Source: Pseudocercospora fijiensis CIRAD86 (taxonomy: Eukaryota > Ascomycota > Dothideomycetes > Mycosphaerellales > Mycosphaerellaceae). From it: a stretch of DNA of 64,000 nt. The stretch's first letter is position 1; each line of letters starts with the position of its first letter. Where the stretch lies: contig NW_006921541.1 of NCBI RefSeq assembly GCF_000340215.1, positions 243,876-307,875 on the forward strand, in the 5' to 3' direction. The position numbers were made by a program, and so were the translations under genes. Positions 33,231-44,224 of the stretch are shown here, one piece after another. The notes under the pieces are model-generated. The model was given only the letters and a program-made list of their open reading frames with translations. It made no database searches and was not told the origin of the DNA.

Positions 33231-34915
33231 ATATAAGAAAAGATTAATATATAGGTTATAGATATTAGCTAGTACGACTTTATCCTTAGTATCGATTAGT
33301 AGACTAGATACCGACCTACCGATATCGACTAAGCGGTAGGTATTATTACTCTCCGATTCGGCTATTAGTTTAAATACAAGATAGTAGATTACGGCTCCGC
33401 GTTTATAATACCCTCCTTTACTTCCGAACCTTCCTAACCGACTCCTATCGTCCTATAGATCGCCTTTATAACTATTAGCAAAGCTTACTTTAAAGAGAAA
33501 GACGACTCTACGTACCTAATATAGAACTTTACGGACATCTCTTATAGTACTAACGACGCGCTAGCTATAGTAGTAATATACGCTTATACTATGTCGCCGG
33601 AAGACGTAGATATATATATAAAGGGCAAGGTACCGATTAATAAGCAAATAGCTAAAGACCTACTACTACTAGAATTCTAAGAGTTCTAGGATATATTCTA
33701 ATAGGAACGCTCGAAACGCCTCCCTATATACCGTAAAGGGCTAGACCTAGCAATCGACTTCTAAAAGAGCGCTAAGCTACTATATTTACGCCTAAGACTA
33801 GTTAGTATATAAGACAATATAGTTATTAAGAAGTATATCGACGACTAGAAAGCTAATAGTACTATCCGAGAGGCTTTACTACGAGTAGCCTCCCCTATAC
33901 TTATCGTTAAGAAACTAGGTAGAGGGCTACGCGTATACGTCGACTACCGAGCTATTAATAAAATTACCCTTAAGGATCGATACCCTATTCCGTAAGTACG
34001 AGAGACAATAGTACGTGTAGCCTAGGCTAAGTACTAAGTAGTTTACTATATTAGACGTTGTCGCCGCGTTTAATATACTCTGTATTAAGGCAGGTAATAA
34101 ATAGAAGACAGCTTTTACTATACGATATAGCATATATAAGTACTTAGTAGTCCTATTCGGGTTATGTAACGCGCTAGCCGTATTCTAAAGATATATTAAT
34201 AAGGCTCTATCTAAATACCTCGACGAGTTCTATTCCGCCTATTTCGACGATACTATAGTCTTTACGGATAGAGAGAGGGATCTCTATAACTAGTATATTA
34301 AGGCTATACTCTAACGCTTCTGCGAGTACGAGCTGCCTATTAATATCTTTAAGAGCAAGTTCTTCGCTAAAGAAGTTAAATACCTAGGCATTATAATTAC
34401 TTAGGAAGGCATTAAGATAGATCCCTCTAAAGTAAAAGCTATTATCGAATAGGCGACGCTACATAACGTAAAGGACGTTCTAGTATTCCTAGGAATAGCT
34501 AATTTCTATAGACGCTTTATTACAAACTTCTCTACTATCGCTCTGCCTATAACGGCACTTACTAAAGGCATAAACGCTAAAGATCCGAAGTAGCGAGCGC
34601 TATTGTAATAGACTGCTATATACTAAGCCTCCTTCGAAGCTCTTAAGGATGCTTTTACTAAGGCTCTAGTACTAGTATATTATAATCCCGAGAAGCTATA
34701 TACCGTCGAGACTAACTCTTCTAACAGAGTAATAGGTAGTATACTATCGCAACTAAGCGATAAAGATAGTATACTTAAGCTAGTCGCGTTCTACTCTAAG
34801 AAGATGTCTCTAGCCGAATATAACTACGAGATCTACGATAAGGAGCTTATAGCTATCGTTAAGGCCTTCGAAGAATAGAGACCCGAACTAATAGATATAG
34901 AACACGTTATTAAGG
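33231..34915 (+). pseudogene. G2 pol, first part: protease region, RT, start of RNase H
   Basis: RT landmarks: [23 protein letters not shown] (about 33890-33955), [20 protein letters not shown] (motif A, about 34050), FGLCNALAVF (34160), YFDDTIVFTD (catalytic motif C, about 34240), and NFYRRFI in the connection domain (34505). RNase H: YTVETNSSNRVIGSILSQL (34700) and AFYSKKMSLAEYNYEIYDKE. A 7-bp tandem duplication at 34027-34040 shifts the frame just before motif A. The block ends at the G3 insertion. Confidence 0.88.
34911..34915. repeat. 5-bp target-site duplication, left (G3)
   Basis: TAAGG precedes the LTR that starts TGTAAGA. The same TAAGG follows the right LTR at 41828-41832. Confidence 0.9.
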
Positions 34916-35113
34916 TGTAAGACGGGTTATGTTAGCAGGTAGATAGGGTAGTAGTAGGTACGAGTAGTATTTAATAAGGAGCTAGGAGGAGAGGGAGGAA
35001 GGCGGACAAGTTAGCCTATTACTAAGCGCTAAGCCCTACCTAAGGCATTAAGACCCTAGCTTTACTCGAGCCTAGTTACATACTAATTACGTATAACCTC
35101 TTTAGTCCTAATA
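34916..35113 (-). repeat. G3 3' LTR (left)
   Basis: 198 bp, TGTAAGACGGG...AGTCCTAATA. It has retained its TG start and several TpG/CpA sites, so it is less mutated than the right LTR. Confidence 0.9.
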
Positions 35114-36284
35114 CACGCTTCCCTTCTAAAGGCCGCGCCCTCGTAGCCGGTCTATATCTAATCTTAACCTCTATTACTACTAACTTAGTAGGTCTAATAA
35201 GCCGCTTAGTCCGCGCTAAATTAAACGCTTAACTACCTAATTATATAACTATATTAAACCTTACCTTCTAACACTATGTCTAACTCTAACTGCGCTATCC
35301 TTATATATAATAAAGTAATATATAACTAATAGAATTAAGGACTATCGACTAATTATAATATAAGCGCGCCTTCCCTACTATAATAGGTAGGCGTACGAGG
35401 TATTATAGCACTGCCTCTATTCTAAGTAATGTTGTACCGAGTTCTTTGCGTCTACTCTTAAAAGACCTAGCAATGTCTGCTCCCGAGGGTTGTTCTTATT
35501 GTTACGAGGGCTATTATTTACTGTCGTAGTTTTACTAGCCCTAATTAGTTAGGTTTAGTAGCCTTTAATTGTTAATCTTATCTTATCTCTTTAAAAAAAA
35601 CACAGTTCGTCTAGTTTCTATAAGTAAAGGCTATTATAAGTGTAATAGTTAAGGTTCGCCTCGCTTAAAAGGTCGGAAAGATCGAGGAGTAACCTATTGT
35701 CCGTAAGATCGACCCTAGCTAGCTTAGCTCTATAGTTTTGCCCTTAGTTAGTCTATTAGTCGCTTAATCTTTTAAGCGGCTTAAAGTTTTGCTCTAAGTT
35801 TTAATTAAACCCTTAGTAGGTTCAATCTTTTAACTTAGTTAGTATAGTGCTTTAGGCTCGTAGTATAGGTAAGGTTATACCTACGGCGTAGTAATAATAG
35901 CAAGTAATATTAACAATAGCGGCGCTAGCCGTCTTAGCGCTAACTTTACCTTGCTTCTAATTTCCTTCTTTAACTAACAACAACTTAGCAATACCGTTAC
36001 TAATATAGCCGCGCCGGCCGCCGGCATACTGCTAGCTCGTAGCGCGACACTATTATCTTTATTACCGTTATTTATACGCGCGCGCGCGTATCGCTAATTG
36101 CCTAGGCTTCGAGGCCCTATAAATAGATAAACAAGAGGTAGAGCCTTTAAAAGAGTAGCGACTAATTAACGCGTCGTAGCGCGCCTAGTATAGTCTTATT
36201 ATCCTAGTTTGCCGGCCCCTAATTAGTTAGCTAATAGCACCCCGGGGGTGCTATTAATCCTAAGCCTTAGTAACATTACGAGCT
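35114..36284. other. Long untranslated region of G3 between pol and 3' LTR
   Basis: About 1.17 kb with no readable protein on either strand. It contains an alternating CG run (about 36076-36088), a GGCCGCCGGC cluster near 36018, a poly-A-like AAAAAAAACACAG stretch near 35592 and a perfect palindrome at 36233-36255. It is longer than a usual gypsy 3' UTR, so an old unrecognised insertion inside it is possible. Confidence 0.5.
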
Positions 36285-37700
36285 TTTAGCCTTCTTCTTA
36301 TTCTTTACGCTAGTCTAATACTTATCTAACAACTCGGCTATATCCTCGAAGGAGTCTTTAGCCTCCTACGAGTCCTATTTAGGTAAATAGCCCTACTATC
36401 TTAAGAGGTATTCCTTCTTGCCTTGCCTAGTCCGGTGCTTTAGAATACGTTCTATAGACTATAGCTCTTCGCTATTAGCTAGTATATCCTCGGATTTAGT
36501 AGGCGCTTTATCCCCTTCGCGTAGGTAGTATAGCTTAAGGAGGGATATATAGAAGGTGTTATAGATAGTGTAATAAGGTAGAAGCTATAGTTAATAGGCC
36601 TAGGTGCCCCTAGGTTCTCGGACATAGAAAGGGCTAATATACCTTAGTACGAGTTTAGGCCTTGTTTTGCTATTAGGCGAGGGGTGTTTGCGGATGCATA
36701 GGTTCTTCGTACTAAGTATAACTATATCGCCCTTCCGGAAGGTTATTAGAAGGTAGTGTTTATTATAGTAGGTCTTCTAATAGGCCTAGGCCTTTGCTAG
36801 TTTGTTAGCTATCTTAGCGTGAATTTCTCTTATCTTTTGAACCCTCTTAATAGCCGCTAGTGTCTTAGGGGTTGGTACTTAATACGCTTCCCTTTCCTTA
36901 CGCTCGGCCTCGAGCGATAAAGGGTCTTATAGTATAGCAGCGTTCTAGCCTATTATAGCTATATATAGTAAGACCTTAGTTAATAAGTAGACACTGTTAT
37001 TATACACGAATTTAGCTAGTTATAGGAGGTTAACCTAGTCGTTAGGGTTCTTATTAATGTAGCTACGTAGGTACTGCTATAGGGTAGTATTTTGCCTCTC
37101 GGTTTAGCTATCTGTTTGTAGGTAGAAGGCTATAGATAGCCGATGCTTAAGTCTTAGCTATAGGCATATCTCGCTCTAATAATAAGATATAAATGTCGAG
37201 CCTCGGTCGGAGACTATCCCTTTAGGGGTTCCCTAATAGCTATAGAAGATATTGTTCTATAGTGCTTTAGCTATATTAATAGCTATTTAATCCTTCCGAG
37301 TAGGGATATAGCGAGCACCCTTAGTAAATCGGTCTATAACGACTAGTATAGCGTTAAAGACGTCTCTGCTTCCTCTTCGTTTAGTAGAGGGAAGACCTAT
37401 AATAAAATCTATTATAAGCTCTATAAATAGCTTATTAGGGATTGGTAGTAAAGACAACTCCCTAAAAGGCTAATACTTTAGTGCCTTAATACGTTAATAT
37501 ATAGCATACGTATTAACGTATTCTTTTATATCCCGCTTACTATTTAGCTAGTAGTATATACGCGATAGCAGCTCGTGCGACCTCTCTATACTATAGTAAC
37601 TAGCAAGCTTACTATTATAGTGTCGCTTAAGAAGTTCTTATCGGATCGAATACTCGGTAGGAACATACAATCTACCCTTATAGCGTAAATAGCTATCGGC
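36285..37700 (-). pseudogene. G3 integrase and chromodomain
   Basis: The C-terminal chromodomain reads YLLRxxGYLPKxDSxEAKDSF then DIAELLDKY (about 36300-36480), the pattern of CR1-type chromovirus chromodomains that target heterochromatin. Before it is the GPY/F-like end (RYISPFYVREPRG, YNTFYISLLKLYYLREGDKA). The catalytic core has AILVVIDRFTKGARYIPT (37370), GIVSDRGSTF (37215) and TDSxTERQN (37110). The N-terminal zinc region is near 37600-37700. RIP stops throughout. Confidence 0.85.
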
Positions 37701-39520
37701 ATTAATCGACTAATTCTTGCTAGATCTAGTCTTACGGCTACTTCTAAGCTAATCTATACGAGCAGTAGCAAAAGCGTCCCTTTGCTAAGCACGTAATAGC
37801 TTATCTATAAACGCTCGTCTATCCCCTTCTATAAGTTCGCTTAATAGTACCCTCGCTATCTTACGTAGTACGCACTATATACATCTAGTAGCACTAGCAG
37901 CCGGATTAACTGTATTAGTACTCTAATCGCTATTACTATATATAGCGATATCGACTAGGGAGTTATTATAACTTCTCCTATCTATATTCTTAACACGTAC
38001 TATTAATATAGTAAGAGTATTAATATGCTTTAAGCCGTCGCAGAGTCCGGTAAGCCGCTTATCCTACGCTTGCTTATTAATAATACGGGCTATAGCAATC
38101 TTATACTATAGGGTTAGAAATAGAGAATTAATAGATTAATAAGTCTTGCTATCGTAATTAGGTCGCCTCGATAGGCTATTAGTAGGGTTGCTTACGCCTA
38201 GCTAATATAATACATTAAAATTAAACCTAGCGAGGTAGACGGCCTATCTAGCCTATCGACCTATAACCCTAGTAACCTTAGTAATGCTACGGAGGTTGTT
38301 ATAGTCCGTATAGACCTGTATTGTATATTAAGCCCTATCGAGGTAGTGCCTCTAATACTTAAAGGCCTCGATAATAGCTAGCAACTCTTACTCGTAGGTC
38401 TCGTAGCGACGCTTAGCGTCGATTATTTTCCGCGAGAAGAAGGCGATCGGGTGCTAATAATAGTCCTTATCCGATTGTTGTAATATAATAGCTAATATAG
38501 CAAACTTTAAAGCGTCAGTCTTAATGCGGATTAGTTTGCTTAGTACGAAGTAGTATAATAAGGGGACTTTAGTAAAGCGTTGCTTTAAACTGTTAAAAGC
38601 GGCTTGTGCTTTATTAGTCTATTTAAACTCTCTAGATAGATTGGCCTTAGTTTTAGTAAGCTTAGTTAGGGGCATTATATACTATAAATAGCCCTTAATA
38701 AAGCGACGATAGAAATTAGCGAAGCCGAGGAACGACTATAGCTCCTTAATTAACGTGGGAATAGGCTATTTAGTAATAGTTTTAATCCGATTAGGATCAG
38801 CCTTAACACTATTAGTTAATACAATAAAGCCGAGGAAGGCTACCTCCTTAGTAGCGAAGGTGCATTTAGAAGGCTTACAATACAAGCTATAGGCCCGCAG
38901 GCGGTCGAGTACCTTACGTATAGCGGCCTAATATTCTACAATGTTAGGTAAGTATATATAGACTAGGATATCGTCTAGGTAAACTATATAGAGGTAGTCT
39001 AATAGGCCCGAAAGGGCCCGATTAATATAGGACTAGAATGTTATAGGGGCATTAGCTAAGCCGAATAGTATAACTAAGTACTCGAAATAGCTATAACGAG
39101 TGCGAAAGGCTGTCTTCTATTTATCGCCCTTACGAATACAGATGCGGTAATAGGCGTCTTTAATGTCTAATATAGTATAGTAGTAGGTACTAGAAAGGCA
39201 ATCGAGGGTCTTATTAACAAGCGGAAGTAGATAGCGGTCTTTAATAGTAATAGCATTAAGTCTACGGTAATTAACACATAGGCGTAGGCTACTATCCTTC
39301 TTTAGTACGAATAGGATAGGTATACTAGTAGGGCTATTGCTATACCGAATTCGACTATTAGCTAGGTTCTTATCTAGGTACTTACGCAATATAGCAAGCT
39401 CTCGTTTACTAAGGTTATAGAGTAGACTAAAAGGAACCTCTTTGCCTTCTATTATATTAATCTTATAGTCCGTCTCTTTAAATATAGGCAATGTCGATGC
39501 CAAGTAGTGTTTAAACACCT
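37700..39520 (-). pseudogene. G3 RNase H and reverse transcriptase, including an unbroken RT fragment
   Basis: RNase H is readable about 38250-38560 (LIRIKTDALKFAIL, PIAFFSRKI, YETYEQELLAI-type motifs with RIP stops). RT lies at 38700-39518. The part at 39117-39518 is open for 133 codons, starting MFKHYLASTLPIF and including IRYSNSPTSIPILFVLKKDS, NAITIKDRYLLPL and TILDIKDAYY (motif A). It is one of the few stretches in the window that survived as an open frame. This is chance survival rather than a functional gene, since the rest is broken. Confidence 0.87.
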
Positions 39521-39699
39521 CGATATAGGTCTCTCGGATAGTCTAGGGTATACGAGCGAGCTAATTAGGGTCTATACTATTAGGGGGTATAGGCTTATCG
39601 TTATTACTACCGAGCAGGTCGGCAGTTAGATCCGCTAAGGCGGAAGCAGGTATAAGGGTGCTAATAAATAGGACCCTAATATCGTTAGGGCACTCGCTA

Positions 39700-40000
39700 A
39701 TATTAATGTATTTAATATCCTTTTTCCTAGCGATTCTAAATCGCTACTTCTAGAGGCCTAAGTCTATAGCTATAGCATAGTACTTAAGATTAGGGTTGCT
39801 AATAACAATATCGGATAGAAGGCTATCTATATCTACTATATAGGCAGTAAAGTTTAGTAGGCGCTTATTGCCGAGGTCGTCTCTTAGAACTATATAAACA
39901 TAGTAGGCTCTATAGGTTAAGTGCCGAGCGTTATTAAACCAAGTAAGGGTTAGTAGGTTAGTCCTAGGCAATTGTCGGAGGTCTAATTGCTATCGATAGT
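39700..40000 (-). pseudogene. G3 protease remnant with catalytic motif deleted
   Basis: A 73-codon open stretch at 39750-39971 (NNARHLTYRAYYVYIVL, SDIVISNPNLKYYAI) is the C-terminal part of the retroviral-type protease. Compared with G1, about 121 bp are missing at 39990/39991 (G1 28649-28769). The lost piece contains the DLG/DSG catalytic loop. Confidence 0.75.
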
Positions 40001-41600
40001 CTTACGCCGTATAAGGCTAATAGTTAGTGCGGCGCTTATTCTTTTTTCGAAGGTTAGCCTATAGGGGTAGCGTTAGCTGCTAAGAGGTGCTTTTAGTGCT
40101 TAGCGGCAGTACGGTCGATTCGGGCCTAGTCCGTAGGTTTTTCGCATTAGCCTAGCAGATAGCTAGTGCTATTACAGTTAAAGCACTTCAATCCGGTTAG
40201 GGGATTGCTATAGCCGCTGTTACTGCTATTATTAGTTAAGCGATTAGTATTATAGGGATACGAGCCCCTTCTACGGCCTCTATTACGGCCTCCTTTATAT
40301 AGCCGCTAGCTACGGCCTCTTCTACGGTTATTGTTACTATTCCTATTGTTAGCATTGTTGTTTTAGTAGGAACCCTAGTTTCTACTACGGCTACGGTTGT
40401 TAGCGGCTAGTCGTGTCTTAGATTCTAACCGTTGCTAAAGCTATACTATACGCTCTATAGTTTCGACTTCTACTATAAATTAAATATATATAAGATTAGC
40501 CTATTTGAACATACGGCGGCGGTCTAATTTAAGGACTAATTCCCATCTTAATTCAGGTCGTACTTCGGAGATCCAGATAGAGCTAGTCTTAGCTAGCAAA
40601 TCGTCTTTAAGGGTTTTTAAATAGGCCTCGAAGGATCGACAGGATTAGTCGGCCTTTTGCTTAGTACGTAGGTATTAGTCCTATATATATTGCTATTATA
40701 ATATAGGGTTGCTAAGGGTGTTTAGCATAATAGTCTTACAGTCTTGCTATTAAACAGCGGTCTAGTCGTAAAGGGAATCAAAATAGTTATCCTATATACG
40801 CTTAGGGTTACCGTTAATATACTATATAGCATAGACAATTAAGGAGTAGTCGTCTAGTAGCGCTCTTAGTACGTTGCGCTAGTTAAGCTCGCAGTCACGA
40901 ATGTACTTATTATACCACTTTCGACTAGAGCTATTAAATACGGTATAGTCCTTAAGCTTAGCATCCTTCTTCTAAACTAGGACGGATAGTAATAAAGGCC
41001 CTGCTATCGGCTTAGTATTAGTTATTAGGGCTTCCTATAGGCGGCGAATTTCGAGGAGGTTGTCCTTTAGCTATTGTTTTTAACGCAAAGTAGCGAGCCT
41101 GTTTTAGGCAGCTTCTTAAAGTCTCGCTACTAGCTAGGGGCTAAAGGCTAGTTAGCTATATCGACGGTTAACAATATTACTAAGAATATCGTCGACGGGC
41201 AACGATAGGTTATCCCCTTCGATTATAGGTTCTTTAGTAGGCCCTCTAGTAGGCTCTTTAACAGGTACTTTAGCAGGCCCCGTGCTACTAGTATTGTTAT
41301 TGCTAGCGCTACTAGCGGCGCCGCGGTTGTTATTGCTTCGTAATAAGCCGGCTATTATAATAAAGGGTAATACTAATAATATATTATAGGCCCCTATAGT
41401 CCGGATATAGCGGAATTAGTAGATATCGGCCTAGTGCGATTAACTTAGTATAATAGGCCGTATAGAAGGCCTTGCTTAATAATTGGTACGGTTGTTTAAT
41501 AGAATAGTACGTGTAGGTCCCGTTCTTTAGGCGCAATATAGTTAGATTAACGGTTTTCGTAGCTATACCGCTAAAAGCTTAAAATAAGGACTATCTAGCT
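40000..41600 (-). pseudogene. G3 gag with CCHC knuckle
   Basis: The zinc knuckle near 40150-40200 reads LKCFNCNSTSYLLGxCEKP, a Cx2Cx4Hx4C knuckle with His now Tyr. It is followed upstream in coordinates by an Asn/Arg-rich low-complexity stretch (about 40200-40420) and the capsid region to about 41150. The N terminus is near 41330-41450. It encodes the particle protein that packages element RNA; broken by RIP stops. Confidence 0.75.
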
Positions 41601-41629
41601 ACTGCCCTTAAAGGGTAGATTAAATACTA

Positions 41630-41827
41630 TATAAGAAGGGTTATATTAGTAGGTAGATAGGGTAGTAGTGGGTACGAGTAGTATTTAATAAGGAGCTAGG
41701 AGGAGAGGGAGGAAGGCGGACAAGTTAGCCTATTACTAAGCGCTAAGCCCTGCCTAAGGCATTAAGACCCTAGCTTCACTCGAGCCTAGTTATATACCAA
41801 TTACGTGTAACCTCTTTAGTCCTAATA
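41630..41827 (-). repeat. G3 5' LTR (right)
   Basis: 198 bp, TATAAGAAGGG...AGTCCTAATA, followed by TSD TAAGG (41828-41832). Confidence 0.9.
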
Positions 41828-41832
41828 TAAGG

Positions 41833-43830
41833 TTCTTACTAACTACCGTACTCTATAGTATTTTATAATAATAAAGTAGCTTAACCGTTACTAAGCCTAA
41901 TAGAGCGAATTCCTCTTAGCCTTCCGCTTTAAGATCGACTATCGCCCTAGTAAGCAAAATATTAAAGTAGACGCCCTTACCTGTCGCGCTTAAGACTAAG
42001 ACGCTACTAACGATGTCTATAATCGGTAATAGGCTATCCTTAAACCTTATAATATCTCCGAAGGTATAGTACCGTAGGTCGCCTATCTAACGATAGAGAT
42101 ATCTAAAGCTACTAACCTCGTATACGATTAGTATTATCTTGCTCTCGCCGCGCTAGAGGTAATTAATATAGGTAATAATAAATCCTCTAAAGAACTTACT
42201 AAGGCCGTATACGATAACGACCCGCTCGTAATCGCGATTCGCGAGGCACTAGCCGCCGATAAAGACTATATTAACCCTACCGTCCTCTCTAAGCTTAATG
42301 CCGGCATTTCCTTAGTAGACTGCCGTATCGATAACGAAGGTTATATACGCATTTGTAATAAAGTTTACGTCCTAGATAGCGACCTCCGCTAAGAGGTTGT
42401 ACGTATATACTATAACGAGCCCTCTATAGGACATCTAGGCTATAAGAAGATATATAAGTTAGTCTCGCGGAACTTCTACTAGCCCGGAATATATAACTAC
42501 ATCCGTAGATACGTATACGCCTACGCTATATATCGTCGAATTAAATCCTAGTATAACTAATTCTAAGGCAATCTACGTTAGCTCCCGCTTCCTAACGGTA
42601 TTTAGACCTAAGTAACGCTCGATTATATTATAGAGCTCCCTACTAGCCTTAACCGACTCGATAACAATACCTACGAGAATATACTTACTACTACTTGTCG
42701 TCTATCTAAGCGTAAGAGATTTATACCTGCCTTAAATATAATAGGAGAATATGCCGGAGACCTCTAGTACTAGTATATATAGCGTAATATAGGTTACGTA
42801 GAGATCTTCTATACGGATCGAGATAGTTAATAGACTTTAGTATTCTTTAAGCGGCTAATAAAGAACGTCGGTATAGAACAACGTATATCTACGGCCTTCT
42901 ACCTAATAACTAACGGCTAGTCCGAGAACACTAATAAGGAGCTCGAGTAGTACCTACGAGTATATATTAACTATACCTAGGACGATTAGGTTAACTAGCT
43001 TCCGAATATAGAATTCGTAGCAAATAGTATATAATTATCTATTACTAGAGTTAGCGCGTTCTTCGTAATAACTAGCCGCAACCTACGTACGAGATCTACT
43101 AAGCCTATAAAACTAGACCTACCTAGCGCGGCCGGGCCTATATACACGTCCGAGCGTAAAGCTAACGAATTTGCTAAACAAATAGAGCTCCTTTACGAAT
43201 ACCTTATTATTTAAATGCAATACGCGCAAGCTCGTATAGTAGCCGCCGACGACAAAGCGCGACGATATAGACTAGCGCGCTTATATAAAATTAGAGATAA
43301 GGTATAGCTTAATATACAAAATATCTAGACTAAACGCCTAGCTAAGAAGCTCGACTATAAGTATATCGGACCCTTCGAGGTTACTCGAGTAATTGCCCTA
43401 GATATCTATTAGCTCGCGCTACTAAATACTATATATATTTACGACCGCTTCTATACCTTACTACTACGCCTTAATAACGGTAAACCCTTCCTAAACTAGA
43501 CTAATATAGAGCCACCGCTAGAGGCCGATAAAGAAGTAAAGAGCGCTAGGAAATTAATAAGGTTGTAGCAAGCTAATAGAAGAATAACTATAGTAAGAAG
43601 GAGGTAATCTATATAGTATAATAGATAGGAGATATATTAACCGATAATAAGTACGAAAAGGATCTTAAGGGTATAGCCGAGGACGCGATCGCCGACTAGT
43701 ATTACGATAATCCTCGAGCCGTAGGCCTACCGCCGGGGTAGAAGAAACTACTAGAATAGATACTATATAAGCCTATTAAGAAGCTGCCGCCGCTAGCTAT
43801 ACCTCGCTACTCTATACGCTATCTATCTTC
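41833..43830 (+). pseudogene. G2 pol, second part: RNase H end, integrase, chromodomain
   Basis: Resumes as LTNYRTL, then LNRY, SEFLLAFRFKIDYRPSK and DALTC (RNase H end). The integrase zinc region is near 42390-42550 (PSIGHLGYKKIYKLV, then IRRYVYAYAIYRRIK). The catalytic core has VIFVYTD-like and FYTDRDSQ positions (about 42820) and LITNGxSENTNKELEQYLR (about 42900). The C-terminal domain has KLDYKYIGPFEVTRVI (43350) and a chromo-like end EINKVVAS, KEVIYIV, GDILTD, EDAIAD (43560-43690). Confidence 0.85.
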
Positions 43831-44224
43831 CGCTTAACCTATCTGCTAAAGTATTAAATACCTTACTAGTATAGCCCTCTAGTATAGCTCTCTCTAAAGA
43901 GACCCTAGCTAAGGCTCTAACTATAACGGTACTATATTATACCGCTCGTATCGTCCGTAGGATATAGCGCTATATATATAGCCTCTACTCCGCTACTTAG
44001 ATACTACCGCCGCTATACGCTCTATCGCGTAAGGGACGAATTAGTAGACGTGCTATAGTATAGTATTAGGGTAAGTATCTACGGTTCTACGGAAAGTATA
44101 TACTAGGCTTAGCTAGCGTACCGTCCCTATCGTAATAGTACCCCTATCCGACAGAACGAAGGCTAGCGTACTATATTAGCTAAACCCCTTCTTATATACT
44201 CTTTCCGCTTTTACTCGTTTTCCT
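43831..44224. other. Boundary region between G2 and G4, no gene seen
   Basis: Sequence with short open stretches but no recognisable protein. It should hold the G2 3' end and the left end of G4. No direct repeat or LTR-like terminus was identified, so the boundary is unresolved. Confidence 0.4.

Larger units (their letters stand above)
34916..41827 (-). mobile_element. Complete Ty3/gypsy chromovirus G3 nested in G2
   Basis: A 6.9-kb element with 198-bp LTRs at both ends and a perfect 5-bp duplication, coding on the minus strand: gag, protease, RT, RNase H, integrase, chromodomain. Same family as G1. The left LTR (its 3' LTR) keeps TGTAAGACGGGTTATG while the right one reads TATAAGAAGGGTTATA, so the two LTRs now differ mostly by RIP transitions. 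Relative order: inserted after G2. Confidence 0.93.
31234..43830 (+). mobile_element. Ty3/gypsy element G2 (interrupted by G3)
   Basis: Plus-strand gag and pol in two blocks, 31234-34915 and 41833-43830, split inside RNase H by the complete element G3. Joining at the TAAGG duplication restores the RNase H reading (…EHVIKV to LTNYRTL…). Its LTRs were not identified; the ends given are coding limits. Confidence 0.85.

Noticed and set aside
33927..34133. Minus-strand 68-codon frame
   Set aside because: Antisense of the G2 reverse transcriptase core, whose motifs are readable on the plus strand.
39117..39518. Functional RT gene
   Set aside because: It is open by chance; catalytic motifs B to E and the rest of pol on both sides are broken by RIP stops.
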